From NCBI GenBank assembly GCA_964581605.1, contig CAZOPF010000088.1, forward strand, positions 1 through 23,243: a stretch of DNA of 23,243 bases. The letters run 5' to 3'. Source of the DNA: CAADGU01 sp964581605 (GTDB lineage: Bacteria; Chloroflexota; Anaerolineae; Promineifilales; Promineifilaceae). Each line of letters begins with the position of its first letter. The stretch's first letter is position 1. The notes under the pieces are model-generated. The model was not told the origin of the DNA, made no database searches, and saw nothing but the letters and a program-made list of their open reading frames with translations. A program made the translations under genes and the position numbers. Shown here in pieces: positions 7,479 to 14,861 of this stretch.

Positions 7479-7868
7479 ATGTCAACAATTGATGAACCTG
7501 AATTGATCACCATCATCGAAGGCCCCACCCCGGAATTTCACCCCACCCCGCAGGATTGGGTGCAATCCATTCACGAAGGCCCCGAAGATGCCATAGTGGC
7601 CGTGTGCCAGTTACGCACCGGCAATGGCAAAGATATTTTGGAACGATGTAAAACTGCCTGGAAAAACGGCCGTAAAGTCAAACTCGACTTCCCCGATGAA
7701 CTGCGGCTGCGCCAACGGGTGGATGTCGTCTCGCTGCGCCTCTCGCATGTAGACGAAGGTGAACTGTTGCACATCTGGGTCTCCCTGCCCCTGGCTGAAT
7801 TTGTAGAAGAAGTCGCCGAAGATGGCGATGACGAAGAAGATGAGGATGATGGCCTCTTCTTTTCATAA
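7479..7868 (+). CDS. Hypothetical acidic protein, 129 aa
   Basis: I do not recognise the family. The start is set at ATG 7479, because the 67 codons upstream are Pro/Ser-rich and non-protein-like; a weak GGTGG lies just before. Seen: a central compact part (DAIVAVCQLRTGNGKDILER, then WKNGRKVKLDF and RLRQRVDVVSLRLSHVDEGE) with alternating strand-like pattern, and a very acidic tail (EDGDDEEDEDDG) before the final LFFS. No signal peptide or membrane segment. It converges on dhaM across a 21-bp perfect inverted repeat. An OB-like or RNA-mimic fold is conceivable but unsupported. The preceding 7236-7478 has two ACGGCCGT octamers and nothing else recognised. Confidence 0.55.
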   Translation: MSTIDEPELITIIEGPTPEFHPTPQDWVQSIHEGPEDAIVAVCQLRTGNGKDILERCKTAWKNGRKVKLDFPDELRLRQRVDVVSLRLSHVDEGELLHIWVSLPLAEFVEEVAEDGDDEEDEDDGLFFS

Positions 7869-7873
7869 GAACG

Positions 7874-7920
7874 TAATTGAGTAATTGGGTAATTGGAATA
7901 ATTACCCAATTACTCAATTA
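7874..7920. repeat. Perfect 21-bp inverted repeat of TAATTGGG-type units
   Basis: Arms 7874-7894 and 7900-7920 are exact reverse complements around a 5-base loop. Each arm is itself a tandem of about 8-bp units (TAATTGAG, TAATTGGG). It lies between the convergent hypothetical gene and dhaM and could act as a bidirectional transcript end. Close relatives occur at 14820-14859 and 16938-16985. Confidence 0.9.
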
Positions 7921-7925
7921 TCCAG

Positions 7926-10406
7926 TTACCTGCTTATCCAATCCCCCAACGCCTCGCTCACGGCCGTCCCCGATTCCATCTCCAATACCCGCCCCGCCAA
8001 TTCCTCTGCCTGCGCGATGGTTATGCCACGCACGGCCGTTTTCACTGCCGGAATAGACGGCGCGGCCATACTCAGTTCATCCAGCCCCAACCCCACCAGC
8101 AGCGGCGTCGCCAGGGCATGTCCCGCCAGTTCACCGCACATCCCCACCCAGATACCAGCGGCATGGCCCGCCTGCACCGTTTGTTTGATCAACCGCAGCA
8201 CCGCCGGATGCAGCGCGTTGGCCAGCGCCGCCACCCGTGCATTGCCCCGGTCAGCGGCCATCACATATTGCGTCAGATCATTCGTGCCAATACTGAAAAA
8301 GTCCACTTCCCGTGCCAACTGATCGGCAATCGCCACCGCCGCCGGGACTTCAATCATGATCCCCACTTCCATACCGGCGGCAAAGGGAATGCCCTCTAGT
8401 TGCAATTCCGCCTGCACCTCCGCCAACAGCCGTTTCGCCTCTCGCACCTCAGCTAACGTGCCCACCATCGGGAACATCAACTTGATGTTGTGCCCGTGGC
8501 TGGCCCGCAAAATGGCTCGCAGTTGCGGCCGGAAAATGTGCGGCATTTCCAGGCAAAAGCGAATGCCGCGCCAGCCCAGAAACGGGTTCTCTTCCCGCCC
8601 TAAATCCAGGTAGGGCAACGGTTTGTCGCCGCCCACATCCAACGTGCGGATGATCAATGGCCGCCTTGCCAACCCCTCGGCCGCCGCCACATAGGCCGCC
8701 GTCTGCTCCTCTTCCGTCGGCGGCGATTGCCGATCCATAAACAAAAATTCGGTGCGGAACAGCCCCACCCCTTCCGCGCCAAATTGCAAAGCGACGGCCG
8801 TTTCCTGTGGTCCCCCGATGTTCGCCGCAATTTCCAGCCGACGGCCGTCCCGCGTTTGCGCCGGTTTCTGAGCCAAAATACGGGCCGCCTGCCGCGCCTG
8901 CAACCAACTGTCTCGCTGCTGCTGCAAATCGGCCAGCGTGGCCGCGTCCGGTTCCAGCCAGAGTTGCCCGGTATGGCCGTCCAGCGCCACCACTTGCCCA
9001 TCCGCCAGTTGCTCCAGCCCATCACCCACCCCCACCACCGACGGAATGCCCAGCCCCCGCGCCAGAATCGCGCTGTGCGCCGTGGCCCCACCGTGCGCCG
9101 TCACGATGCCCAACACCTGCGCCGGGTCCAGCCGGGCCGTGTCTGAGGGGGTTAATTCCGCCGCCAGCAGGATAACGGGAGCGGAAAAATCAAGCGACGG
9201 CCGTGCCGCCCCCACCAATTCACGCAGCACCCGCTGCCCCACATCACGCACGTCTGCCACCCGGCCACACATCACCTCATCCGGGATCGCCTCATAAGCG
9301 GCCGCCACTTGCTCAATGGCTTGCTGCCAGGCAGCGGCCGCATTCAACTGCTGGTCGGCTATGCGCTGCCGGGCATCTTGCAACAAGGCCGGGTCCTGCA
9401 ACATGAGCTGGTGCGCCTGGAAAATGTCTGCCTGGGCCGCCCCCATTTGCTGCCGGGCCGCCTGATAGCTTTCCTGCAATGCCAGGAGCGCGGCAGCTAC
9501 GGCCGTGTCCAACCGCCCCATCTCCGCCGCCACATCCGCCGCCGGCTCTGTGGGAATGGGCGGCAGCGCCACCCGGTAGTGCCAGGCCGGGCCAATGGCA
9601 ATGCCCGGCGAGGCCGGAATGCCGCCCAACCCACCGGCGTTACCCGATGCGGTAACGGTCATCATAGCCGGGACAGCCTCCTCCTCTTTATCGCCAAAAT
9701 TATCGGCCGCCAGCGCTTGCAAGGCGACAATTGCCGCTTCTGCATCCGGGCCAACGGCCGTCACCGTCACCGCCTCCCCTTGCCGCGCCCCTAACGTCGC
9801 CACCTGATTCATGCTTTTGGCATTGGCAACTCGCGTCCCTTTTTGCACGGTAATATCGGCCTGAAACTGCGCGGCCGTGCTCACAAACCGCGCCGCCGGC
9901 CGGGCATGTAAGCCCATCTTGTTGAGGATACTCAACTCAATACGCACCGCCTCCCCACCGGCCATTAACCGTTGAGCATTGACCATTGATCGTTGATCAT
10001 CTGTCCCCAACTGGCTTTGTTTGGGTTGTAGGGCATTGAGCGCTTCCTGGATAACGGCCGCCACCGGACTACCCGCCGCCGCCTGCACGGCCGCCGCCAC
10101 CGCTCCCTCCACCAGCGGCGCAGCACACAAAAACACGTTCTTTTGCTGCTCCGGCGGCAAAAATTCCAGCGCCATCTCCGTGCTCAAAATGGCGCTGCCC
10201 AAATCCATCAGCACCACCACCCCATCTTCGCTATAAACAGACTCTATCGCCGCCAAAATTTGCATTCCGTCTGTGCCAATGGGCTGTTCCGGGTCATCCA
10301 TGCCCCCGGCAGCGGCCAATGCCACCCCCTGGGCCATCTGCCCGGCTAATTCCACCACCCCGGCGGCAATCTGCTGGCTATGAGAAACAATGACGATGCT
10401 GACCAT
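7926..10406 (-). CDS. dhaM: DhaM-type EIIA-HPr-EI fusion: phosphoryl donor for dihydroxyacetone kinase
   Basis: Cytoplasmic multiphosphoryl-transfer protein of 826 aa. Residues 1-125 are the DhaM EIIA (mannose-type) domain with His9 in IVIVSHSQ and DLGSAILSTEMALE. Residues ~153-235 are HPr with His167 in NKMGLHARPAARF. Residues ~262-820 are a complete enzyme I: IPASPGIAIGPA, swivelling His444 in GGATAHSAILARGLGIPSV, PEP-site Arg551 in LFRTEFLFMDR, TLDVGGDKPLPYL and catalytic Cys757 in GMCGELAG. Escherichia coli DhaM is about 470 aa and carries only the N-terminal part of EI. Here the PEP-binding barrel is present, so PEP to EI to HPr to EIIA to DhaL could run on one chain. The ATG is preceded by a TCTCTAAT repeat, with no clear Shine-Dalgarno. 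Last gene of the cluster. Confidence 0.93.
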   Translation of the reverse strand: MVSIVIVSHSQQIAAGVVELAGQMAQGVALAAAGGMDDPEQPIGTDGMQILAAIESVYSEDGVVVLMDLGSAILSTEMALEFLPPEQQKNVFLCAAPLVEGAVAAAVQAAAGSPVAAVIQEALNALQPKQSQLGTDDQRSMVNAQRLMAGGEAVRIELSILNKMGLHARPAARFVSTAAQFQADITVQKGTRVANAKSMNQVATLGARQGEAVTVTAVGPDAEAAIVALQALAADNFGDKEEEAVPAMMTVTASGNAGGLGGIPASPGIAIGPAWHYRVALPPIPTEPAADVAAEMGRLDTAVAAALLALQESYQAARQQMGAAQADIFQAHQLMLQDPALLQDARQRIADQQLNAAAAWQQAIEQVAAAYEAIPDEVMCGRVADVRDVGQRVLRELVGAARPSLDFSAPVILLAAELTPSDTARLDPAQVLGIVTAHGGATAHSAILARGLGIPSVVGVGDGLEQLADGQVVALDGHTGQLWLEPDAATLADLQQQRDSWLQARQAARILAQKPAQTRDGRRLEIAANIGGPQETAVALQFGAEGVGLFRTEFLFMDRQSPPTEEEQTAAYVAAAEGLARRPLIIRTLDVGGDKPLPYLDLGREENPFLGWRGIRFCLEMPHIFRPQLRAILRASHGHNIKLMFPMVGTLAEVREAKRLLAEVQAELQLEGIPFAAGMEVGIMIEVPAAVAIADQLAREVDFFSIGTNDLTQYVMAADRGNARVAALANALHPAVLRLIKQTVQAGHAAGIWVGMCGELAGHALATPLLVGLGLDELSMAAPSIPAVKTAVRGITIAQAEELAGRVLEMESGTAVSEALGDWISR
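9962..9996. repeat. Five tandem heptamers inside dhaM, encoding the EIIA-HPr linker
   Basis: The plus strand reads CCATTAA, CCGTTGA, GCATTGA, CCATTGA, TCGTTGA, then TCA: a period-7 array of the type otherwise seen between genes. On the coding strand it gives the linker segment DQRSMVNAQRLMAG, about residues 137-150, between the EIIA and HPr domains. Confidence 0.85.
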
Positions 10407-10410
10407 AGTG

Positions 10411-10477
10411 AGATTAGAGATTAGAGATTAGAGATTAGAGATTGGGAGATTGGCAATCTCTCAGTCTCCTAATCTCC
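10411..10477. repeat. AGAGATT heptamer hairpin between glpC and dhaM
   Basis: Left arm 10411-10452 is a tandem array of GAGATTA-like heptamers. The right arm, 10454-10477, is the approximate reverse complement. The glpC stop codon (10469-10471) lies inside the right arm, so the last codons of glpC (MGD) are repeat-encoded. The dhaM ATG (10406-10404) follows the array directly on the minus strand. Confidence 0.85.
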
Positions 10478-11773
10478 CATTACAGCTTTTAACGGCCCTT
10501 CCGGGGGATAGCCATAGGCAGCGGCCAATAATTCAATCGGATGGACAAAGGGCACGCCAGTGGCGGCGGCGATATTCCAGCGGCAGGTCTCACTGTCACA
10601 CACGGCAATGGGGCTGTTTACTTCACGCACAAAATCGAACAACGGCCGTCCCACGGCCATGGTAATATCATGCTTTTCCGCTTTGTAGCCATACGTCCCC
10701 CCCACGCCACAGCAGGCCGCCTGGCTTTCGATGATGGTCAGTTCGGGAATGAGGGCCATGATCTCCGCGCTGGGGCGCCCCAGCCGGTGGGCACGGTACT
10801 GGCAGGGTGGATGGTAAGCGAGTGTGAACGGGATCGGCCGTAACCCGTCCGTTTTCAATTCGCCCGCATCCAGCAAATGCAGCAGGAATTCGTGCATGTC
10901 CAAAGTGTTGGCCGTCAGCAATTGCGCGTCGGGGGTGTGGTAGGCCAGCATTTCCGGCGCTTCCTCTTTTAGCGTCAGGATACAACTGGTGGACGTGCCC
11001 ACAATCACGTAACCTTGTTTGACATAATCAATCAGGTGGCGAATGTTGCTCTCGTGGTAGGCCTGCGCGGCGGCAAATTCGCCGTTGGAGAGCAGCGGCA
11101 GCCCACAGCAGTTTTGCGGCGGGACGATGACTTCAAACCCATTTGCTTCCAACACCTGCACGGCCGCTTTGCCCACCCGCGCCTCAAAATACTCGGTGGA
11201 ACAGCCGTGAAAGTAGACGACTTTGCGAGTGCTTTGCACCGCATCCGGCCGCTTTTTCACCCAACGGCTAAACCGTTCACCGGAGAATCGCGGCAGCGGC
11301 GCAGCCGGCGCAATGTCCAGCAGCAATCTGGCAAAAAAGCGGCCAAACCCGCTGTGCAGCAAGATGTTGGCGATGGGGGCCAGTGGTTGCCCCAACTTAC
11401 CCATCAACTCTGGCCGGGCGATCAGGTTATTGCGCAGCTTGCGGCGCAGCGGCACCTGGCCGGATTGCACGATGTGGGCGCGGGCACGGCCGTTAATCTC
11501 GGCAATTTTCACCCCGGTCGGGCAGACCATGTTGCACACCCGGCAGCCATTACAATAATCCACCGAATGGTCAGGGCTGGGCTGGTGTTCGTAGCGGAAA
11601 CGCCCCGCCTGCGGGCCTTCATATTTAGGGCCGGGGAAGAGGTCGGTCACGGCCGTGACCGGACACGCCGTCACACAAATGTTGCACTTGATACAGTGAT
11701 CCAGCGTCAACTCCACCGGCTTGTGATCAGACGGCGTGATGTCCAATTGTGCTTCCCAAATGTTGTTTGCCAT
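10469..11773 (-). CDS. glpC: Anaerobic glycerol-3-phosphate dehydrogenase subunit C
   Basis: Iron-sulfur, membrane-anchoring electron-transfer subunit of 434 aa. Two 4Fe-4S ferredoxin motifs are seen: Cys27/30/33/37 in CIKCNICVTACPV and Cys74/77/80/84 in CNGCRVCNMVCPTG. Two cysteine-rich CCG domains follow: VYFHGCSTEYFE with PPQNCCGLPLLSNG, and YHPPCQYRAHRLG with QAACCGVGGTYGYKAEKH, plus CDSETCRWN. It passes electrons from GlpAB to quinone. I chose ATG 11773 (MANNIWEAQLD), because the longer frame from 11845 translates the upstream ACGGAT hairpin. No good Shine-Dalgarno is visible before it. Downstream of glpB, as in E. coli glpABC. Confidence 0.93.
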   Translation of the reverse strand: MANNIWEAQLDITPSDHKPVELTLDHCIKCNICVTACPVTAVTDLFPGPKYEGPQAGRFRYEHQPSPDHSVDYCNGCRVCNMVCPTGVKIAEINGRARAHIVQSGQVPLRRKLRNNLIARPELMGKLGQPLAPIANILLHSGFGRFFARLLLDIAPAAPLPRFSGERFSRWVKKRPDAVQSTRKVVYFHGCSTEYFEARVGKAAVQVLEANGFEVIVPPQNCCGLPLLSNGEFAAAQAYHESNIRHLIDYVKQGYVIVGTSTSCILTLKEEAPEMLAYHTPDAQLLTANTLDMHEFLLHLLDAGELKTDGLRPIPFTLAYHPPCQYRAHRLGRPSAEIMALIPELTIIESQAACCGVGGTYGYKAEKHDITMAVGRPLFDFVREVNSPIAVCDSETCRWNIAAATGVPFVHPIELLAAAYGYPPEGPLKAVMGD

Positions 11774-11784
11774 ATTTGAATTAA

Positions 11785-11869
11785 CCACAGATGGGACGGA
11801 TTGGGCGGATGAATACGGATTTTTCGATTTGTTATCCGTCAACATCCGTTACATCCGTAAAATCCGTGG
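11785..11869. repeat. ACGGAT-iterated hairpin between glpB and glpC
   Basis: Left arm 11785-11820 holds spaced ACGGAT/CGGAT units; right arm 11834-11869 is its reverse complement at 25 of 36 positions, with every mismatch in the spacers between the ACGGAT cores. The 13-base loop is T-rich. It forms the glpC leader. Confidence 0.85.
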
Positions 11870-11878
11870 TGAATTTTC

Positions 11879-13132
11879 TCAATTACTCACCAAATTCCCT
11901 ACCACATACCCTGTCGCCAGGGCCACACCGTCAAAAGAACGTTCACGGATGGGGTCGAAACTGGCCAGGGTATTACCGGCGGCGTAGAGGTTTTGGTAGA
12001 TAACACGGCCGTTAGTTGGTTGAAACTTCTCGTTCACGTTCACGCCAGAGCGGTAAATGGGGTGCCCTTGTTTATCCAGAAAATCGCGGCGGAACCAGGC
12101 CAACCGATTTTCCGGCGTGTGCAGTGGCAGCTTGAAAACCACTTCGCACACTTCACCGGCGTGGTTGGTCACAATGCCACCGCCCAAAATGCCACCGGTG
12201 GCCAGCACCACCTGATCATATCTGTGTTGGCGGGGTCGCCCGGAGGTTTCGGTATACACGGCCGTCACCCGACCACCTTCCGACTCAAAACCAATCGCCT
12301 CCATGCCGTCATACACCCGCCCGCCGTTCTTCTCAATGGCCGCTTTGAGGATACGATGCAGCCGCATCCCGGCCACAGAGGGCGGCAAACCGGGAATCTC
12401 AAAGACAGGGCGGCCCAGTTGCGCCTGCAAATCCTGATGTACGGCCGTGGCTTCTTCCAGCCCCAACACCGCCGGAAAACCCACCCGCGCCGCCTCACCC
12501 AGATACGGTTTCACCGCCTGCACCACCGCCGCCCGGAAATCGGCCTGCTGCATGAAGCGGGCCAGGTGTACGGCCGTGGTAAAATTCCGCCCCGCTAATG
12601 CCGGTAAATCCAGCGTCACATGCCGCGCCGGTGTGCCCTGCTGCGCCAGATTATCAGCAGCTACGTGAGCATAAAAGTCCGGCAGTTGTTTGAAACCAAC
12701 CAGCAGCATGGGCGCATCGTCGTCTAAATCTCCGGCGATCATCGTGGCCGGGGCCAGGCAGGTGGGGCGAGCCGCGCCCACGGCCGTTGGCAGCCGCCAA
12801 TTTTTGCCCAACGAACCCGTCAACGGATAGCCAGCATCGGCACACAATTGTTTCAGACTTTCCAACGCCGTTTCCAGTTGCGCCAGCCCCACCAGGGCAT
12901 ACGGATGCTGTGGATTGGCAGCCAGCAGGTCAGACACGGCCGTAGAGGGATTGGTCACGGCCGTGTCACTCTCCACCGGCCAATAGCCCAACACATCCAC
13001 ACAACCCGCGTGCCAGTGCGTGGCCCCCCACCCTTTGGCAATGAGCCGCACACCCAGACCACGCTGGCTGGCCTGCCAGGCGGCCGTCAACCCGGCCAAC
13101 CCCGCGCCTATTACCAATACATCGTTCGTCAT
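11879..13132 (-). CDS. glpB: Anaerobic glycerol-3-phosphate dehydrogenase subunit B
   Basis: Flavoprotein subunit of about 417 aa, the expected size. It begins with a Rossmann FAD motif (DVLVIGAGLAGLTAAWQAS). Later are the GlpB-like HWHAGCVDVLGYWP near residue 50, VVLATGGILGGGIVTNHAG, and a C-terminal NLYAAGNTLASFDPIRERS flavin-binding segment. It works with GlpA to oxidise sn-glycerol-3-phosphate to DHAP without oxygen. I chose ATG 13132; the longer frame to 13183 translates a hairpin (13141-13173) and overlaps the glpA end. A GGGGAA 11 bases upstream is a weak Shine-Dalgarno. Four or more ACGGCCGT octamers, mostly read T-A-V, lie in this gene. Confidence 0.92.
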   Translation of the reverse strand: MTNDVLVIGAGLAGLTAAWQASQRGLGVRLIAKGWGATHWHAGCVDVLGYWPVESDTAVTNPSTAVSDLLAANPQHPYALVGLAQLETALESLKQLCADAGYPLTGSLGKNWRLPTAVGAARPTCLAPATMIAGDLDDDAPMLLVGFKQLPDFYAHVAADNLAQQGTPARHVTLDLPALAGRNFTTAVHLARFMQQADFRAAVVQAVKPYLGEAARVGFPAVLGLEEATAVHQDLQAQLGRPVFEIPGLPPSVAGMRLHRILKAAIEKNGGRVYDGMEAIGFESEGGRVTAVYTETSGRPRQHRYDQVVLATGGILGGGIVTNHAGEVCEVVFKLPLHTPENRLAWFRRDFLDKQGHPIYRSGVNVNEKFQPTNGRVIYQNLYAAGNTLASFDPIRERSFDGVALATGYVVGNLVSN

Positions 13133-13140
13133 AAATTTAC

Positions 13141-13173
13141 ATTTCCCCGGAAACTGGGAGTTTCCAGGGAAAT
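13141..13173. repeat. 15-bp-arm hairpin between glpA and glpB
   Basis: ATTTCCCCGGAAACT (13141-13155) and AGTTTCCAGGGAAAT (13159-13173) are complementary at 14 of 15 positions, with loop GGG. It sits between the glpA stop (13180) and the glpB ATG (13132), so it would lie in the intercistronic RNA. The arms contain the direct and inverted core GGAAACT. Confidence 0.85.
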
Positions 13174-13179
13174 TAAGAT

Positions 13180-14811
13180 TCATACATGCGCATGATCGCT
13201 TTCCCAGGCCGTGCCCGGTTCATACATCGCCGGGCCGAGCCGCGAGGCGCGAGGGCCGGGCAGATGGTCGGCGTTCAAAACGCTCAGGTAAATCAATTCG
13301 TCGAGCCGCTCTTGTTTCAACTGCGGCCCCCAGAGAATGGGCATCAGCCCCTTCCATCGCTCCTGCAAAAAGTCACGCAGCGTGACATTCGTTTCTTCAA
13401 CCGGTGGCTGTTTCAATTCATGCCAGATGGCGGCCACGCGGTAGGTGCAGAACCCACCCTGGCAAGGCCCCATGCCCACGCGCACATCGCGGCGCACATC
13501 GTCAATGGTTTTGGCCTCGCCCTGGATAATGGCGTGTTCCACATCGGCGCGAGTTGCCAGTTCACATTCACAAATGAGTTGGCCGAATGTTTCCTGCTCT
13601 TCCACCGCCGCCAACCGTTGGCCGAGCAGATGGTGTTTACGGCCGTGCCCCCGGTCAAATGGATTGGGTACGGCCGTTTCATGGGTACGGCACGGCCGTG
13701 TTGTGCCCAACTTTTCGCACACCCTGTCTACCGTCACCTGCGCCATTTGCCGATAGGTTGTCCATTTGCCGCCGGTAATGGTGATGAATCCGGCCACCCC
13801 GTCACGGGCTTCGTGGTCAAGCAAGGTGTAGGCGCGGGTTACGTCGCGGGTATCGGCCACTTTCGTTTCCTGGTATAACGGCCGTACCCCGCCCCAACAG
13901 CGCAGCATCCGCAAATCGGCCCAGCCAGGCACGATTTTGGCCGCTTCCTGCATCATCAATTGCACTTCCCACGGCTCAATAGCAAAATGTTCGGGATCAG
14001 GCACCCCCTCATCTGTCGTGCCAATGATGGAAACGGTATGGACGGGCACAATAATGTCACCATCGGCCGGCATTTTGCAGCGGTTGACCACCGTGTTCAC
14101 AATACGGTAGCTGGCGGCGATCATCGTGCCCTTGCCCGCCCGCACATGCACTTCTACTTCGGCCGTGTGTGCAATTTTGCCTGCCCAGGCCCCTGCCGCG
14201 TTCACCACCATATCCGCCTGAATGGTCACATCCTCATCGCGCACCAGGTCATAACAGAGCGCGCCTACCACCCGGTCGCCTTGCCGGATGAGCTGCTTCA
14301 CTTCGTAGTAGTGCAAAATCTGTGCCCCATGTGCCTGCGCCAGTGCCGCTACCGACTGCGTGGCCAAAAAAGAGTCGGCTGAGGCGTCCGGCACACGGAA
14401 ACAGCGGCTAATTTTTGGATTCAAGTGTGGCTCTTCGCGCAGCATGTGGGGAATGGAGATTTCTTCACAGGGCACGGCCGTGTCCCGGCAGCCCTGCATA
14501 AAACGGTCGCCAAAGGCATCATCATCCCAGGGTGTGACCACAAAAAAGCCACCCGTATCCTCAATGCAGTGGGGCATGATGCGGCGCAGGATAATGTTTT
14601 CCTCAATACATTCGGTGGCTGCTTTGGGGTCTTTGACGGCATAACGCCCGCCGCTGTGCAGCAGGCCGTGATACCGCCCGGTGGTGCCATGCGCCAGGTC
14701 GCGCTTTTCCACCAGGGCACAACGAAAACCGCGCAGCGCCAGGTCAGCCACCACCCCTGTCCCGGTGGCGCCGCCGCCAATGACCAATACTTCCGTCTGT
14801 AGAGTTCGCAT
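13180..14811 (-). CDS. glpA: Anaerobic glycerol-3-phosphate dehydrogenase subunit A
   Basis: Catalytic FAD subunit of 543 aa. Seen: TEVLVIGGGATGTGVVADLA (FAD motif, residues 6-25), KRDLAHGTTGRYHGLLHSGG (37-55), VVNAAGAWAG (202-211), GGVRPLY and ITGGKWTTYRQMA, all typical of the GlpA/GlpD dehydrogenase. A C-terminal BFD-like [2Fe-2S] domain has Cys414, Cys416, Cys450 and Cys455 (ICECELATRADVEHAI and GMGPCQGGFCTYR). The BFD domain separates it from aerobic GlpD. Oxidises glycerol-3-phosphate to DHAP with GlpB and GlpC. ATG 14811 follows a TAATTACC repeat with no Shine-Dalgarno visible. Confidence 0.95.
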   Translation of the reverse strand: MRTLQTEVLVIGGGATGTGVVADLALRGFRCALVEKRDLAHGTTGRYHGLLHSGGRYAVKDPKAATECIEENIILRRIMPHCIEDTGGFFVVTPWDDDAFGDRFMQGCRDTAVPCEEISIPHMLREEPHLNPKISRCFRVPDASADSFLATQSVAALAQAHGAQILHYYEVKQLIRQGDRVVGALCYDLVRDEDVTIQADMVVNAAGAWAGKIAHTAEVEVHVRAGKGTMIAASYRIVNTVVNRCKMPADGDIIVPVHTVSIIGTTDEGVPDPEHFAIEPWEVQLMMQEAAKIVPGWADLRMLRCWGGVRPLYQETKVADTRDVTRAYTLLDHEARDGVAGFITITGGKWTTYRQMAQVTVDRVCEKLGTTRPCRTHETAVPNPFDRGHGRKHHLLGQRLAAVEEQETFGQLICECELATRADVEHAIIQGEAKTIDDVRRDVRVGMGPCQGGFCTYRVAAIWHELKQPPVEETNVTLRDFLQERWKGLMPILWGPQLKQERLDELIYLSVLNADHLPGPRASRLGPAMYEPGTAWESDHAHV

Positions 14812-14819
14812 GATGGGAT

Positions 14820-14859
14820 GTAATTAGGTAATTACCCAATTACGCAATTACTTAATTAC
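14820..14859. repeat. TAATTACC-type hairpin between dhaR and glpA
   Basis: Left arm 14820-14833 and right arm 14846-14859 are complementary at 13 of 14 positions. The units match those of the repeats at 7874-7920 and 16938-16985. It lies immediately upstream of the glpA ATG (14811) on the minus strand. Confidence 0.85.
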
Positions 14860-14861
14860 CT

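Noticed and set aside
11015..11779. Plus-strand frame of 254 codons opposite glpC
   Set aside because: Low-quality, His/Arg-rich shadow; glpC has eight ferredoxin cysteines in order on the other strand.
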